From assembly GCF_009177095.1 (NCBI RefSeq), contig NZ_AP021861.1, positions 6,244,501 to 6,308,500 on the forward strand: a stretch of DNA of 64,000 nt, read 5' to 3'. Source of the stretch: Lacipirellula parvula. GTDB taxonomy: Bacteria; Planctomycetota; Planctomycetia; Pirellulales; Lacipirellulaceae. Position 1 is the stretch's first letter, and every line of letters begins with the position of its first letter. Shown piece by piece: positions 43,267 through 52,220 of this stretch. The position numbers and the translations under genes are program-made. The notes under the pieces were generated by a model. That model saw nothing but the letters and a program-made list of their open reading frames with translations, was not told where the DNA came from and made no database searches.

Positions 43267-45504
43267 TCAGTTGGAGGCCATAGCCACGCGCACCGCGCAC
43301 GCCTTGTAAGAGGGCTGGTGCGAGTAGGGATCGAACGATGGGTGCGTCAGTCGGTTCGTCGCTTCGTAGTGCATCGGAATAAACACCTGCCCCGGCTGCA
43401 CCGCCGGCGTGACCATCGCTCGCCCCCGCAGCTCGCCGCGCTGCGAGGCGACGATGATCAAGTCGCCTGAACTGATTAGCAGCCCCGCAGCGTCGTGTGG
43501 ATTGATTTCAACGTACAGCTCCTCCGGGTAGAGCTTGCGCAGCACCGCCGACTTCGCCGTGCGAGTTTGCGTGTGCCACTGCGCGACCGAGCCGCGTCCG
43601 GTGAGCAGCGTCAACGGAAACTTGCTCGTCGTCGGTTCGGGCAGCGGCCGCGGTTCTTCGCAGAGGAACTTCGCGCGGCCATCGGGATGGAAGAAGCGCC
43701 CGTCGGCAAAGAGGCGGCGCTCCGTCGCATACTCGTCGCTTTCGGCAGGGTACGGCCACTGGACGCCGCCGCGCTCGCGGAGCATCGCGTAGCCGTCGAT
43801 TCCAGCGACGTCGCACGGCTGGCCGGCGCTCAGTTGCTTGAGAATCTCAAACGTCGCCGCCGGCGATTCCCAGCGGCGGAACATCTCGCCGCAGCCCCAG
43901 TACTCGGCCAGCAGCTTGAAAATGTGAAAGTCGGCGAGCGCTTCGCCTGGCGCCCTCGCTACTTTGCTCGTCACGCCGATGCGACGTTCGGAGTTGATGA
44001 ACGTCCCCTCCTTCTCGCCCCACCCCGCGGCCGGCAGGACGAGATCGGCGATGCGGGCCGTCTCGGTCGAGTGGTACATATCCTGCACCACAAGAAAATC
44101 GAGCCGCGAAAGAACGTCGCGAGCCGTCTCTTGGTTGATCCATGAGTGGGCCGGGTTCGTCGCCACCACCCACAGTCCGCGGATCTCGCGGCGGAGAATT
44201 CCTTCCATGATGCGGTGATAGGGCCAGCTCGCCTCGTGCGGAATTCGTGATTCGTCGATGGCCAAGATGCCGGCGACCTTCTGCCGATCCTCAGCGCTGG
44301 CGAAGTCGTGCCCGCCGAGCAGGTTCGTCGTATTGCTGAACAGCCGTGAGCCCATCGCATTGCACTGGCCGGTGATCGAGTTGGCCCCCGTCCCCGGCCG
44401 GCCGATGTTGCCGGTCATCAGCGCGAGGTTGATGATCGCCTGGGCCGTGCGCACCGCTTGGTGGCTCTGGTTCACCCCCATCGTCCACCAGAATGAAACC
44501 CGCAGCCCGTTGTGGATTGACTCGGCGAACCGCTCGATCACCTCGGCGGCGAGCCCCGTTTCCGCGACGACGCGCGACAGCGGAAAGTCGCTGACGAACG
44601 CCGCGAACTCGTCAAAACCGCTCGTGTGGGCGTCGATAAACTCGCGATCGATCCACTCGCGTTCAATCAGCAAATGGGCCACGCCATAGAACAGCGCGAG
44701 GTCCGACTTTGGTTGCAGCGCCAAGTGTTGCGTCGCCGCCATCGTCGTTTCGGTCGTCCGCGGATCGATCGCGATGATCTGCGGATCGAACTGGTTTCGC
44801 ATCACCCGTTGCCACAGAATCGGATGGGCGATGCACAGATTACTGCCGACGAGCACGATCGTGTCCGACTGCTCGAAATCGGCGTACGTGTACGGCGGCG
44901 CGTCGAAGCCGAAGGCCTGTTTGTAGGCGACTACTGCGGTCGCCATGCATTGCCGCGTATTGCCGTCGCCGTGGAGCATCCCCATGCCGAACTTGGCGAG
45001 CGCGCCAAGCAGCGCCATTTCTTCCGTGACGATCTGCCCGGTGCTGAGGAACGCGACCGATTGTGGCCCATGCTCGCGCTGAATCGCTTGCATGCGGTCG
45101 CCGAACGTCGTCGCGGCAACGTCCCAACCGACCGGCTCCAACTTGCCGACGGCGTTTCGCAACAGCGGCCGCGTCGCACGGTCGGGCGCGTCGAGCACGG
45201 CCAGCGCCTCCCACCCCTTGGGGCACGCCATGCCGAGATTGACCGGATAGTCGGTCGCCGGGCTGAGGCCAAGCGCCTCGTCGCCGCGCTGGTGGACGTT
45301 GAGATTGCAGCCTGTCGAACAGAAGCCGCACACCGAAGCGGTTGCTCGATCGCCGTGCATCTGCGGCGGCAGCAGTCGCGGGCCGAACTCCGACGCGTTT
45401 AGGGCGAGCGATTCCGTCAGCGGCCCCGTTCGCTGTAACAGTCGGGGAATGAAACGTTGCGACGGCGTCGACAGATGCGTGCCGTTGGTTGGGGCTTGGC
45501 TCAT
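43267..45504 (-). CDS. nasA: Assimilatory nitrate reductase, molybdopterin catalytic subunit (NasA/NarB type)
   Basis: 745 residues from ATG 45504; this start overlaps the preceding gene's TGA by one base (TGATG). Seen: an N-terminal 4Fe-4S site C-x2-C-x3-C-x(~27)-C ([15 protein letters not shown] to GMACPKGW), the molybdopterin-binding regions [43 protein letters not shown], and the C-terminal MopB domain ([17 protein letters not shown]). There is no Tat signal, so it is cytoplasmic. Known: length and motifs fit NasA/NarB-type nitrate reductases. Electrons probably come from the co-translated DmsB-DmsC fusion rather than from ferredoxin or flavodoxin. Confidence 0.9.
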   Translation of the reverse strand: MSQAPTNGTHLSTPSQRFIPRLLQRTGPLTESLALNASEFGPRLLPPQMHGDRATASVCGFCSTGCNLNVHQRGDEALGLSPATDYPVNLGMACPKGWEALAVLDAPDRATRPLLRNAVGKLEPVGWDVAATTFGDRMQAIQREHGPQSVAFLSTGQIVTEEMALLGALAKFGMGMLHGDGNTRQCMATAVVAYKQAFGFDAPPYTYADFEQSDTIVLVGSNLCIAHPILWQRVMRNQFDPQIIAIDPRTTETTMAATQHLALQPKSDLALFYGVAHLLIEREWIDREFIDAHTSGFDEFAAFVSDFPLSRVVAETGLAAEVIERFAESIHNGLRVSFWWTMGVNQSHQAVRTAQAIINLALMTGNIGRPGTGANSITGQCNAMGSRLFSNTTNLLGGHDFASAEDRQKVAGILAIDESRIPHEASWPYHRIMEGILRREIRGLWVVATNPAHSWINQETARDVLSRLDFLVVQDMYHSTETARIADLVLPAAGWGEKEGTFINSERRIGVTSKVARAPGEALADFHIFKLLAEYWGCGEMFRRWESPAATFEILKQLSAGQPCDVAGIDGYAMLRERGGVQWPYPAESDEYATERRLFADGRFFHPDGRAKFLCEEPRPLPEPTTSKFPLTLLTGRGSVAQWHTQTRTAKSAVLRKLYPEELYVEINPHDAAGLLISSGDLIIVASQRGELRGRAMVTPAVQPGQVFIPMHYEATNRLTHPSFDPYSHQPSYKACAVRVAMASN

Positions 45505-47213
45505 CAACGAATCCCTCCCGGCATTCTCGGGGCCGCGCAGGCGGTGAAAAAGAGGTACCGCTCGAGTAACTCGCCCGCTAAGCAGGCCACGAACAGCAAA
45601 CTCGCGGCGCCGATGAACTCCGCGCTGGCGACGTCTCCACCCAACGCAGCTTGATTGAGTAGAAACAGCGGCATCAATACGCCGCCCAGGAGCCCTAACG
45701 CGAAGCGGGCCAGAGTCACGCGCGACAACTCGCCCGCGTGAAGCATCGCCGACCGTCGCAGCGGCGTCATCCGGCGAAACAGCAAGTGCCGAAAGATCGC
45801 TGCCTCCCACGCGAGTTTCACCGCCGCGGTGACGATCAGTGCACGGCACAGAAGTGGGCTGACCTTGGCAACCAACTCAGTCAACTGCAGCGACGGCGCC
45901 GCGAGCATCGCCGCCAGCATGCTTAACCACATTGCCGCGATGCCTAACAGAACGCAAGTGAGCGTGAACCGCATGCCGACGCGGGTGAAGCTCCAGTACT
46001 CGCGCTGCGTGAAGACGTAGATCATCACCGAGCAGAAGACGGCGATCGCCCCGGTCGCCGCAACGCTCCACCCGAGCGGCTCGATGGCTGGTTCGAGATT
46101 GAACTCAATTCGTTCGAGTAGAAAGACGGCCGCGGCGTAGGCGGACGCGCATCCCGCGAACAATCCAAACGCCACGATTTCCCGGCTCAACCATGAATGT
46201 CGCAGCCCCAGCACCGCGCGAAACGCGTACTGCGGCCGGCCGAGGTGGAGCGAGCTTGCACCGAGCGCGAGCAAGCCGAACCCGAGCGCCGCCACGGCAT
46301 GCACGGGTCGCAGCGACGTTCCGCTCGGCAGTTGCACGAGGGCCTCCAGCACTAGCCCGACGCAAAACGCCCCCACCGACAGCTGCGTGAGCACCAACAT
46401 CACCACCAGCGGCCAATGGGCATGCTGGGCACTCACCCGCGCATAGTCAGCCGGCAGCAAGTTGCGCGGAAATGGCTTCTTCGTCTTAAAACTCGTCGTC
46501 GGCAGCGTGATCTGCGGATCGGGCGTTCCCGGTAAAAACGCCGTCGTCTCGGCGTCTTCGACCACTTGCCGCCGGCTCACCGTGCGAATGAGGATCGCCT
46601 CGTGCGGGCACGATTGCACGCACGCCGGCGCCTCACCTACCGCCAACCGCGACGAGCACATATCGCACTTCCGCACAATGCCGAGGCCCGCGTGATATTT
46701 CGGAACCTCGTACGGACACGCCAACGTGCAGTACTGGCAGCCAAAACACTGGTCGTCGAGATGCTTCACGATCCCCGTGACCGCATCCTTCTCGTAGGCG
46801 TTCACCGGGCACGCAATCATGCACGCCGGTTCGAGGCAGTGATGGCATGCCGTGGTGACATGCTGCATCACCGGCGCTGAGGTCGAACCTCCGACCATCA
46901 GGCCCACATCGCGCCACGTCTCCGTCTCGTCGAGCCCATTGAGCGTGTGGCAAGCGACGACGCACGCCTTGCAGCCGGAACAGCGATCGAGATCGACCTC
47001 GAACGCATACTGCTCGCCCGGCCCCGGCGGCGTCGCGGGGAGCAGGCTGCGATATTGCCGCGATTGGGGGCGAGCGACATCCGTCTCGTGCCAACGACTG
47101 AACTCCTCGACCGCCGACATCGATTGCTGCTCCGCGAGCAGCTGCGCCACTAGCGCCGGCCCGCTGAGCGGCGGCTTCGATCGATTCGAGTTGAGAACGG
47201 GAAGTTCAATCAT
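45504..47213 (-). CDS. DmsB-DmsC-like fusion: 4Fe-4S ferredoxin plus membrane quinol-oxidising subunit
   Basis: 569 residues from ATG 47213. Seen: an N-terminal ~250 residues with four Cys-rich clusters ([75 protein letters not shown]), the DmsB/NrfC arrangement, then about eight TMs (~265-560) of the DmsC/YnfH type. Known: in DMSO reductases B and C are separate proteins linking the quinone pool to the Mo subunit. Here they are one polypeptide, overlapping nasA by TGATG. Inference: it passes electrons from menaquinol to the cytoplasmic nitrate reductase, anchoring it to the membrane. Confidence 0.85.
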   Translation of the reverse strand: MIELPVLNSNRSKPPLSGPALVAQLLAEQQSMSAVEEFSRWHETDVARPQSRQYRSLLPATPPGPGEQYAFEVDLDRCSGCKACVVACHTLNGLDETETWRDVGLMVGGSTSAPVMQHVTTACHHCLEPACMIACPVNAYEKDAVTGIVKHLDDQCFGCQYCTLACPYEVPKYHAGLGIVRKCDMCSSRLAVGEAPACVQSCPHEAILIRTVSRRQVVEDAETTAFLPGTPDPQITLPTTSFKTKKPFPRNLLPADYARVSAQHAHWPLVVMLVLTQLSVGAFCVGLVLEALVQLPSGTSLRPVHAVAALGFGLLALGASSLHLGRPQYAFRAVLGLRHSWLSREIVAFGLFAGCASAYAAAVFLLERIEFNLEPAIEPLGWSVAATGAIAVFCSVMIYVFTQREYWSFTRVGMRFTLTCVLLGIAAMWLSMLAAMLAAPSLQLTELVAKVSPLLCRALIVTAAVKLAWEAAIFRHLLFRRMTPLRRSAMLHAGELSRVTLARFALGLLGGVLMPLFLLNQAALGGDVASAEFIGAASLLFVACLAGELLERYLFFTACAAPRMPGGIR

Positions 47214-47245
47214 GAATGCAGTTGGCAAGATAATTGCAATAAAAG

Positions 47246-47316
47246 CCACCGGCTCTGCCGGTGGACGCGGTGGAATGGCGGCTTGCGTCTACTCCGTCCA
47301 CCGGCGGAGCCGGTGG
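47246..47316. repeat. Paired CCACCGGC hairpins within the nitrate operon
   Basis: CCACCGGC-tct-GCCGGTGG (47246-47264) and CCACCGGC-gga-GCCGGTGG (47298-47316) fill the 109-bp gap between the nirB-nirD gene and the DmsB-DmsC gene. They may tune expression of the distal genes. Confidence 0.75.
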
Positions 47317-47322
47317 CTTCTA

Positions 47323-50300
47323 TCAAACCATCGCGCCTGCGCTAACCACCGGTTCAACAGACTCAGCCGCTGTGACGCAAGACGTCGCTAACCGACACCC
47401 AATCGCCGTTGCCAACTGCTCATCAAGCACCTCCGGCGGCGGCAACTCGAGGAAGACTTGCTCCCCTTCGACCTTCACCGCAAACGTCCGAATGCGATAC
47501 TCCTCCCCCTGCAGCGACTCGCCGTTCTCCAGCGAGAACGTTTTCTTATGCAGCGGGCACGCCACCTTTGGTTCGCCGGCCGCGTCGCCGACGATGCCGC
47601 GCGACAGCACGAACGCCTTCTTGTGCGGACACATGTTCTGGCTGGCGTACCACTCGCCCCGGCTGGCGAAGTTAAACACTGCGAGCTGCGAGCGGCCATA
47701 TTTCACCGTCGCCCCGCCGTCGATCGGGAAGTCGGCGATGCTCCCCACCGCGACCCACCGCAGCCCTGTCGAACGTTCTTGTTCATGCTCCGCCCACGAG
47801 CGGCCATCCGTCATGCGGAACTGCTCAAGCGACACGAACTCGCTCGGCCAATCGGCCGGCCGCGTCTGCTCGCGCTGGCCGACGATCTCGATGCAGGGCT
47901 CGGTCTCGTCGCTGTTGACGAACTGCCGGAACCGTTCCCGCTTCGCCGGATCGCGGACCACCGCCGCCCACTCGCACTGGTAAGTGTCGACCAGCCGCTG
48001 CATCATCGCATCGAGCTCGGCGGCGATGCCAAGCTTGTCGTGAATCACCACGTCGCGCAAATGCTCAATCCCCCCTTCGAGCTTCTCCCGCCACACGGCA
48101 GTACGCGTCAGCTTGTCGGCCGTCATGATGTAGTAGGCGAGGAAGCGGTCGATGTACTGCAGCGCCGTCTTTTCATCGAGATCGGTGGCGAACAGCTCCG
48201 CATGCCGCGGCTTCGAACCGCCGTTGCCGCAGACGTAGAGGTTGTAGCCCTGTTCGGTCGCGATCAGACCGACGTCTTTGTTTTGCGCCTCGGCACACTC
48301 GCGAATGCATCCCGACACGGCCATCTTGATTTTGTGGGGCGCTCGGATCCCCTTGTAGCGATTCTCGACGCGTATCGCGAAGCCGACTGAATCCTGCACA
48401 CCGTAACGGCACCAGGTCGTACCGACGCAGCTCTTCACCGTGCGAACCGCTTTGCCATAGGCGTGGCCGCTCTCGAATCCGGCGTCGACCAGCTCTTCCC
48501 AGATCTCTGGCAGATGCTGCACCGGCGCGCCGAACATATCGATCCGCTGCCCGCCGGTGATCTTCGTGTAGAGCCCGTACCGCCGCGCGATATCGGCGAT
48601 GACGGCCAGCTTCTCTGGCGTGATCTCGCCACCGGGCACCCGCGGCACCACCGAGTACGTCCCGCCGCGCTGAATGTTGGCGAGAAATCGATCGTTGCTG
48701 TCCTGCAGCGTCTCGTGCTCGGCGTCGACGATGACGTCGTTCCACAAGCTCGCCAGGATCGACGCGATCGCCGGCTTGCATAGCTCGCACCCATGCCCAG
48801 TCCCGTTACCGCAATGCGCGAGCACGGCGCCGAACGTCCGCAGCTCTTTTGCTTTCACGATCGCGAACAGCTCGGTTCGCGAGTAGGCAAAATGCTCGCA
48901 CAGGTAATTCACGACCGCCTTGCCGGCTCGCTTCAGCTCCGCCTTAAACAGATCAGTCACCAGCGGCATGCAGCCGCCGCAGCCGGTTCCCGCCTTTGTG
49001 CAACGCTTCAATGCATCGAGCGTGTCGACGCCCCCTTCGTTGATTGCGGCACAGATCGCGCTCTTTGTCACGTTGTTGCACGAGCAAATCTGCGCCGAGT
49101 CAGACATCACGTCGAGACCGGCCCCGCCTACCGGGCCGGCCCCGACGATGAGTTCGTGCGGCGCGCAAGGCAACGCCCCGCCGCTCTTCGCAAAGATCGA
49201 CAGCTTGCCGTAGTCGCTCGCATCGCCGACCAAGATGCCGCCCAGCAGCTGCTTGCCGTCGCGCGAGAAAAGCAACTTTTTGTAGACGCCCGCGAACGGG
49301 TCTTCGAACGTCAGCGGCATCGCATCGCACGCCGGCGCTTCGTAGCGGCCGAAGCTCGCCACGTCGACGCCCATCAGTTTCAGCTTTGTCGAGAGATCGG
49401 CGCCGGCGAATCGCCGCTCGCCGCCGGTGAGATTCGCCGCCACGATTTCCGCCATCTCATACCCCGGCGCCACGAGCCCGTAAACCATGCCGCCATGGAC
49501 GACGCACTCGCCGATCGCCGAGATCCGCTCGTCGGACGTTTCGAGCCGATCGTTCACGACAATGCCGCCGCGGTCGCTCACCGAGACGCCGCATTGACGC
49601 GCCAGATCGTCGCGCGGGCGAATCCCCGTCGAGACGATCACCATCTCGACATCGATCGAGTCGCCGTCGGCAAACTCCATCCGCTCGACCGCTCCGTTGC
49701 CGTGAATCGCTTTCGTCGCTCGGTTGAGGTGCACCCGCACGCCGAGCGACTCGATCTTGTTCACGAGAATCCGCGAACCGGCGTCATCGACTTGCCGCGG
49801 CATCAGCCGCGGCGCGAACTCGATCACATGCGTTTCAAGCCCCAGGTCGTACGCCGCCTTCGCCGCTTCGAGGCCTAGCAACCCGCCGCCGATGACGGCG
49901 CACCGCTTCACCGTGCCGGCATACTTGATGATGTTCTGCAGATCCTCGATCGTCCGGTAAACGAACACGCCGGTCTTATCGACCCCCGGCACCGGCGGCA
50001 CGAACGGGAACGAACCGGTCGCCAGCACAACGTGGTCGTAAGCAATCTCCACGCCGCGATCCGAACGCACCAACCGCCGCGCGCGATCGATCTCGCAAGC
50101 CCGATCGCCGACGTGCAGCTCGACCCCATTCTCCGCGTACCACTCTTGCCGCGCGAGCATCAGCTGCTCGGCATCGCGGTGAGCAAAGAACGACGTCAGC
50201 CCGACGCGGTCGTACGCAGCCCGTGGTTCTTCGCAAAACGTCACGATCCGATAGCGTTTCTCCGCGTCGAATTCGACCAGCCGTTCGCAAAACCGCTGGC

Positions 50301-50367
50301 CGACCATGCCGTTGCCAATGACGACGACGGTTTGTTTTGCAGTCGAGTGAGTCATGGGTTTGCTCAT
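47323..50367 (-). CDS. nirB: Assimilatory nitrite reductase, NirB-NirD fusion
   Basis: 1014 residues from ATG 50367; ATG 50355 is an alternative. Order: FAD/NAD-binding domain (VVVIGNGMVGQRF at the start, VIGGGLLGLEAAKAAYDLGL), two BFD-like [2Fe-2S] domains with Cys ligands (ICSCNNVTKSAI, GTGCGGCMP, HGCELCKPA), the ferredoxin-half and siroheme domains with TTWCRYGVQDSVG, GCIRECAEAQNKDVGL and CGNGG, and a C-terminal Rieske NirD domain (~890-1014; CPHKKAFVL, CPLHKKTFSL). Known: NirB and NirD are usually separate; together they reduce nitrite to ammonium with NAD(P)H in the cytoplasm. The fused arrangement ensures 1:1 assembly. Located between narK and the Dms-like gene. Confidence 0.95.
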   Translation of the reverse strand: MSKPMTHSTAKQTVVVIGNGMVGQRFCERLVEFDAEKRYRIVTFCEEPRAAYDRVGLTSFFAHRDAEQLMLARQEWYAENGVELHVGDRACEIDRARRLVRSDRGVEIAYDHVVLATGSFPFVPPVPGVDKTGVFVYRTIEDLQNIIKYAGTVKRCAVIGGGLLGLEAAKAAYDLGLETHVIEFAPRLMPRQVDDAGSRILVNKIESLGVRVHLNRATKAIHGNGAVERMEFADGDSIDVEMVIVSTGIRPRDDLARQCGVSVSDRGGIVVNDRLETSDERISAIGECVVHGGMVYGLVAPGYEMAEIVAANLTGGERRFAGADLSTKLKLMGVDVASFGRYEAPACDAMPLTFEDPFAGVYKKLLFSRDGKQLLGGILVGDASDYGKLSIFAKSGGALPCAPHELIVGAGPVGGAGLDVMSDSAQICSCNNVTKSAICAAINEGGVDTLDALKRCTKAGTGCGGCMPLVTDLFKAELKRAGKAVVNYLCEHFAYSRTELFAIVKAKELRTFGAVLAHCGNGTGHGCELCKPAIASILASLWNDVIVDAEHETLQDSNDRFLANIQRGGTYSVVPRVPGGEITPEKLAVIADIARRYGLYTKITGGQRIDMFGAPVQHLPEIWEELVDAGFESGHAYGKAVRTVKSCVGTTWCRYGVQDSVGFAIRVENRYKGIRAPHKIKMAVSGCIRECAEAQNKDVGLIATEQGYNLYVCGNGGSKPRHAELFATDLDEKTALQYIDRFLAYYIMTADKLTRTAVWREKLEGGIEHLRDVVIHDKLGIAAELDAMMQRLVDTYQCEWAAVVRDPAKRERFRQFVNSDETEPCIEIVGQREQTRPADWPSEFVSLEQFRMTDGRSWAEHEQERSTGLRWVAVGSIADFPIDGGATVKYGRSQLAVFNFASRGEWYASQNMCPHKKAFVLSRGIVGDAAGEPKVACPLHKKTFSLENGESLQGEEYRIRTFAVKVEGEQVFLELPPPEVLDEQLATAIGCRLATSCVTAAESVEPVVSAGAMV

Positions 50368-50416
50368 CGAAATCGCTGGAAGGAATGGAAGCCGTGAATC
50401 CGCGTTGCGGGCTGCA

Positions 50417-51760
50417 TTAGGCAGGCACAGGTTCGACGGCAGGCAGGTCGAGCGATGGCCGAGCTTCCGCCCCTTCGCGGAACGTGATCGCAAAGCTCGC
50501 GAACGAAATGCAGGTCACTGCGATCCCCGCGATGAACAGTGCCGAGTGCCAATCGAGCCCTTCAACCTTCAGCAAGAAGCCAAACGCCACCGCCCCCAGA
50601 TTTCCGCCGGCCCCGACGATGCCGCTCACTGCCCCCAGCGCTCGGCGATTGATAAACGGCACGACCGCGTAGGTGGCGCCGTTCGACATCTTCACGAACA
50701 TCGCGAACGTGATCATCAACGGAATCGCCAGCGACAGCGTCGTGGCTTGCGAGAAGAGCATGAGCCCGATTCCCTCGCCGAACAGGGCGATGAACAACCA
50801 CTTCACCCGCCCGTCGAGTCCCCAGCGGTTGCCGCAACGGTCGGCGATCAATCCGCCCACCGCGCGAGCGAACAAGTTCATCCCGCCGAACATCGCCGCG
50901 ATCATCCCTGCGGTTCGCAGCGCCTCGGCCTGTTCCAGCGTCTTGAAGTAATCGAAATAGTCGATGAAGTAGAGGACCGCGATGTTGTCGATCGTCAGCT
51001 CCATCCCGAAGCAGGCACCGTAAATAAGGAACAACGCCCACACGCGGCGATCGCGGGCCGCTTCGCCGAACGCCCCCTTCGTCGCCTGCACCCGCGGCAT
51101 CTTGCCGGCAGCCCGCAACTCGCGGAAGTTTCCCTCGGGCGTATCTTGCGTGCAGAAGTAGTAGGCAACGCCCGTGAGTGCACAGAGCACGCCGACGACG
51201 ATCATTGCCACGCGCCAGCTGACGGCCTCGGTGAGTCCCCAGCCGACAAGCGTCGCAAACAGCAGCGGCATCGCCAGCTGCGTCACGCCGCCGCCGAGAT
51301 TCCCCCACCCAGCCGCCGTCGCGTTCGCCGTGCCGACGCAATTCGCGGCAAACATCCGCGAGGTGTGATATTGCGTGATGACGAACGACGCCCCAATCGC
51401 GCCGATCATCACACGGAACAGCAGGAACGTCTTAAAATCATCCGCGAGCCCGATCGCCATCACCGGTATCGAACCGAGCAGCAACAGACCGGTGTATGTC
51501 AGCCGCGGGCCGATGCGATCGCACATCCAACCCGCCAGCAGCCGCGCAAAGACCGTCGCCGCGACCGAGCCGATGATGCACCAACCGACCTGCTCCTTCG
51601 TCAGTTGCAGCTCGCCGCGCACGACCGCCATCAACGGCGCCACGCCAAACCAGGCGAAGAAGCATAAGAAGAAGGCGATCCACGCCATGTGGAACGCCCG
51701 CATGTTCGGCGTCGAGAGATTGAACAGGGCGAGACGCGTTGCTTTGCCGTCGACTTCCAT
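50417..51760 (-). CDS. narK: Nitrate/nitrite transporter (NarK/NasA-type MFS)
   Basis: 447 residues with 12 predicted TMs. Seen: the NNP-family nitrate signatures FFAWFGVAPLMAVV, AGWGNLGGGVTQLAMP (conserved Gly-rich TM5 motif) and GAGGNLGAVAFGFLL (TM11), and the paired Arg residues (GWMCDRIGPR, TSRMFAANC). Known: NNP carriers move nitrate or nitrite across the inner membrane. First gene of the minus-strand cluster; the upstream region carries two CTTCGG-N4-CCGAAG palindromes. Inference: it imports nitrate for the NasA-type reductase encoded downstream. Confidence 0.93.
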   Translation of the reverse strand: MEVDGKATRLALFNLSTPNMRAFHMAWIAFFLCFFAWFGVAPLMAVVRGELQLTKEQVGWCIIGSVAATVFARLLAGWMCDRIGPRLTYTGLLLLGSIPVMAIGLADDFKTFLLFRVMIGAIGASFVITQYHTSRMFAANCVGTANATAAGWGNLGGGVTQLAMPLLFATLVGWGLTEAVSWRVAMIVVGVLCALTGVAYYFCTQDTPEGNFRELRAAGKMPRVQATKGAFGEAARDRRVWALFLIYGACFGMELTIDNIAVLYFIDYFDYFKTLEQAEALRTAGMIAAMFGGMNLFARAVGGLIADRCGNRWGLDGRVKWLFIALFGEGIGLMLFSQATTLSLAIPLMITFAMFVKMSNGATYAVVPFINRRALGAVSGIVGAGGNLGAVAFGFLLKVEGLDWHSALFIAGIAVTCISFASFAITFREGAEARPSLDLPAVEPVPA

Positions 51761-51884
51761 GGCGGAGTGACTCGAGAGGTTCCATTATGGTGGAATGATC
51801 GTGGTTCCGCCAAACCATTGATCACGCGTGTGGTGCGACTCGCTTTTGCAACCACAGGGCCAAACGCCGCATCGAGCGTCGTTT

Positions 51885-51900
51885 CTTCGGAAGCCCGAAG
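51885..51900. promoter_or_regulatory. CTTCGG-AAGC-CCGAAG palindrome
   Basis: A perfect 6+6 inverted repeat with a 4-bp centre in the narK/kinase divergent region. It probably binds the FixJ-type regulator encoded at 53817. Inferred, not shown. Confidence 0.5.
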
Positions 51901-51992
51901 CGATCTCGCCGATTCCCAAAAATGGTCGCCAAGTCGCTGCCGCGTCTGTACGCACGACCGCACATCCCTTGGGCAACCTCCGCCAGCCGCCA

Positions 51993-52008
51993 CTTCGGAA
52001 ATCCGAAG
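51993..52008. promoter_or_regulatory. CTTCGG-AAAT-CCGAAG palindrome
   Basis: Second perfect copy of the 6+6 inverted repeat, 108 bp from the first. Placed 213 bp before the kinase GTG and 233 bp before narK's ATG. Confidence 0.5.
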
Positions 52009-52220
52009 CCGCCGAGTTTCATCTCCCGCCAGCAAGGCATTTCGCGGCCTTCCAACCAACCCCAACCGTTTTGGAACGCCATTTTCATTAGCAGCCGGCC
52101 ACCCTCCATTTGCGTTGATCTGCGTTCAGCAGCGGTTCCAAACTGAAGCCTCACCAACCCACCCCCGCCTCAGCCCCCCGCTCCGCCGACGCCCTCATCC
52201 GGCGCCTCGGCCGGCGCTAC

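Larger units (their letters stand above)
51761..52220. promoter_or_regulatory. Divergent control region of the nitrate locus
   Basis: The 460-bp region separating narK (minus) from the sensor kinase (plus). It holds two copies of the palindrome (51885-51900 and 51993-52008, 108 bp apart), a gcgttgatctgcgttcagcag repeat arm (~52105-52141), and no supportable gene. The spacing places the first palindrome 125 bp upstream of narK's ATG. Confidence 0.55.
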
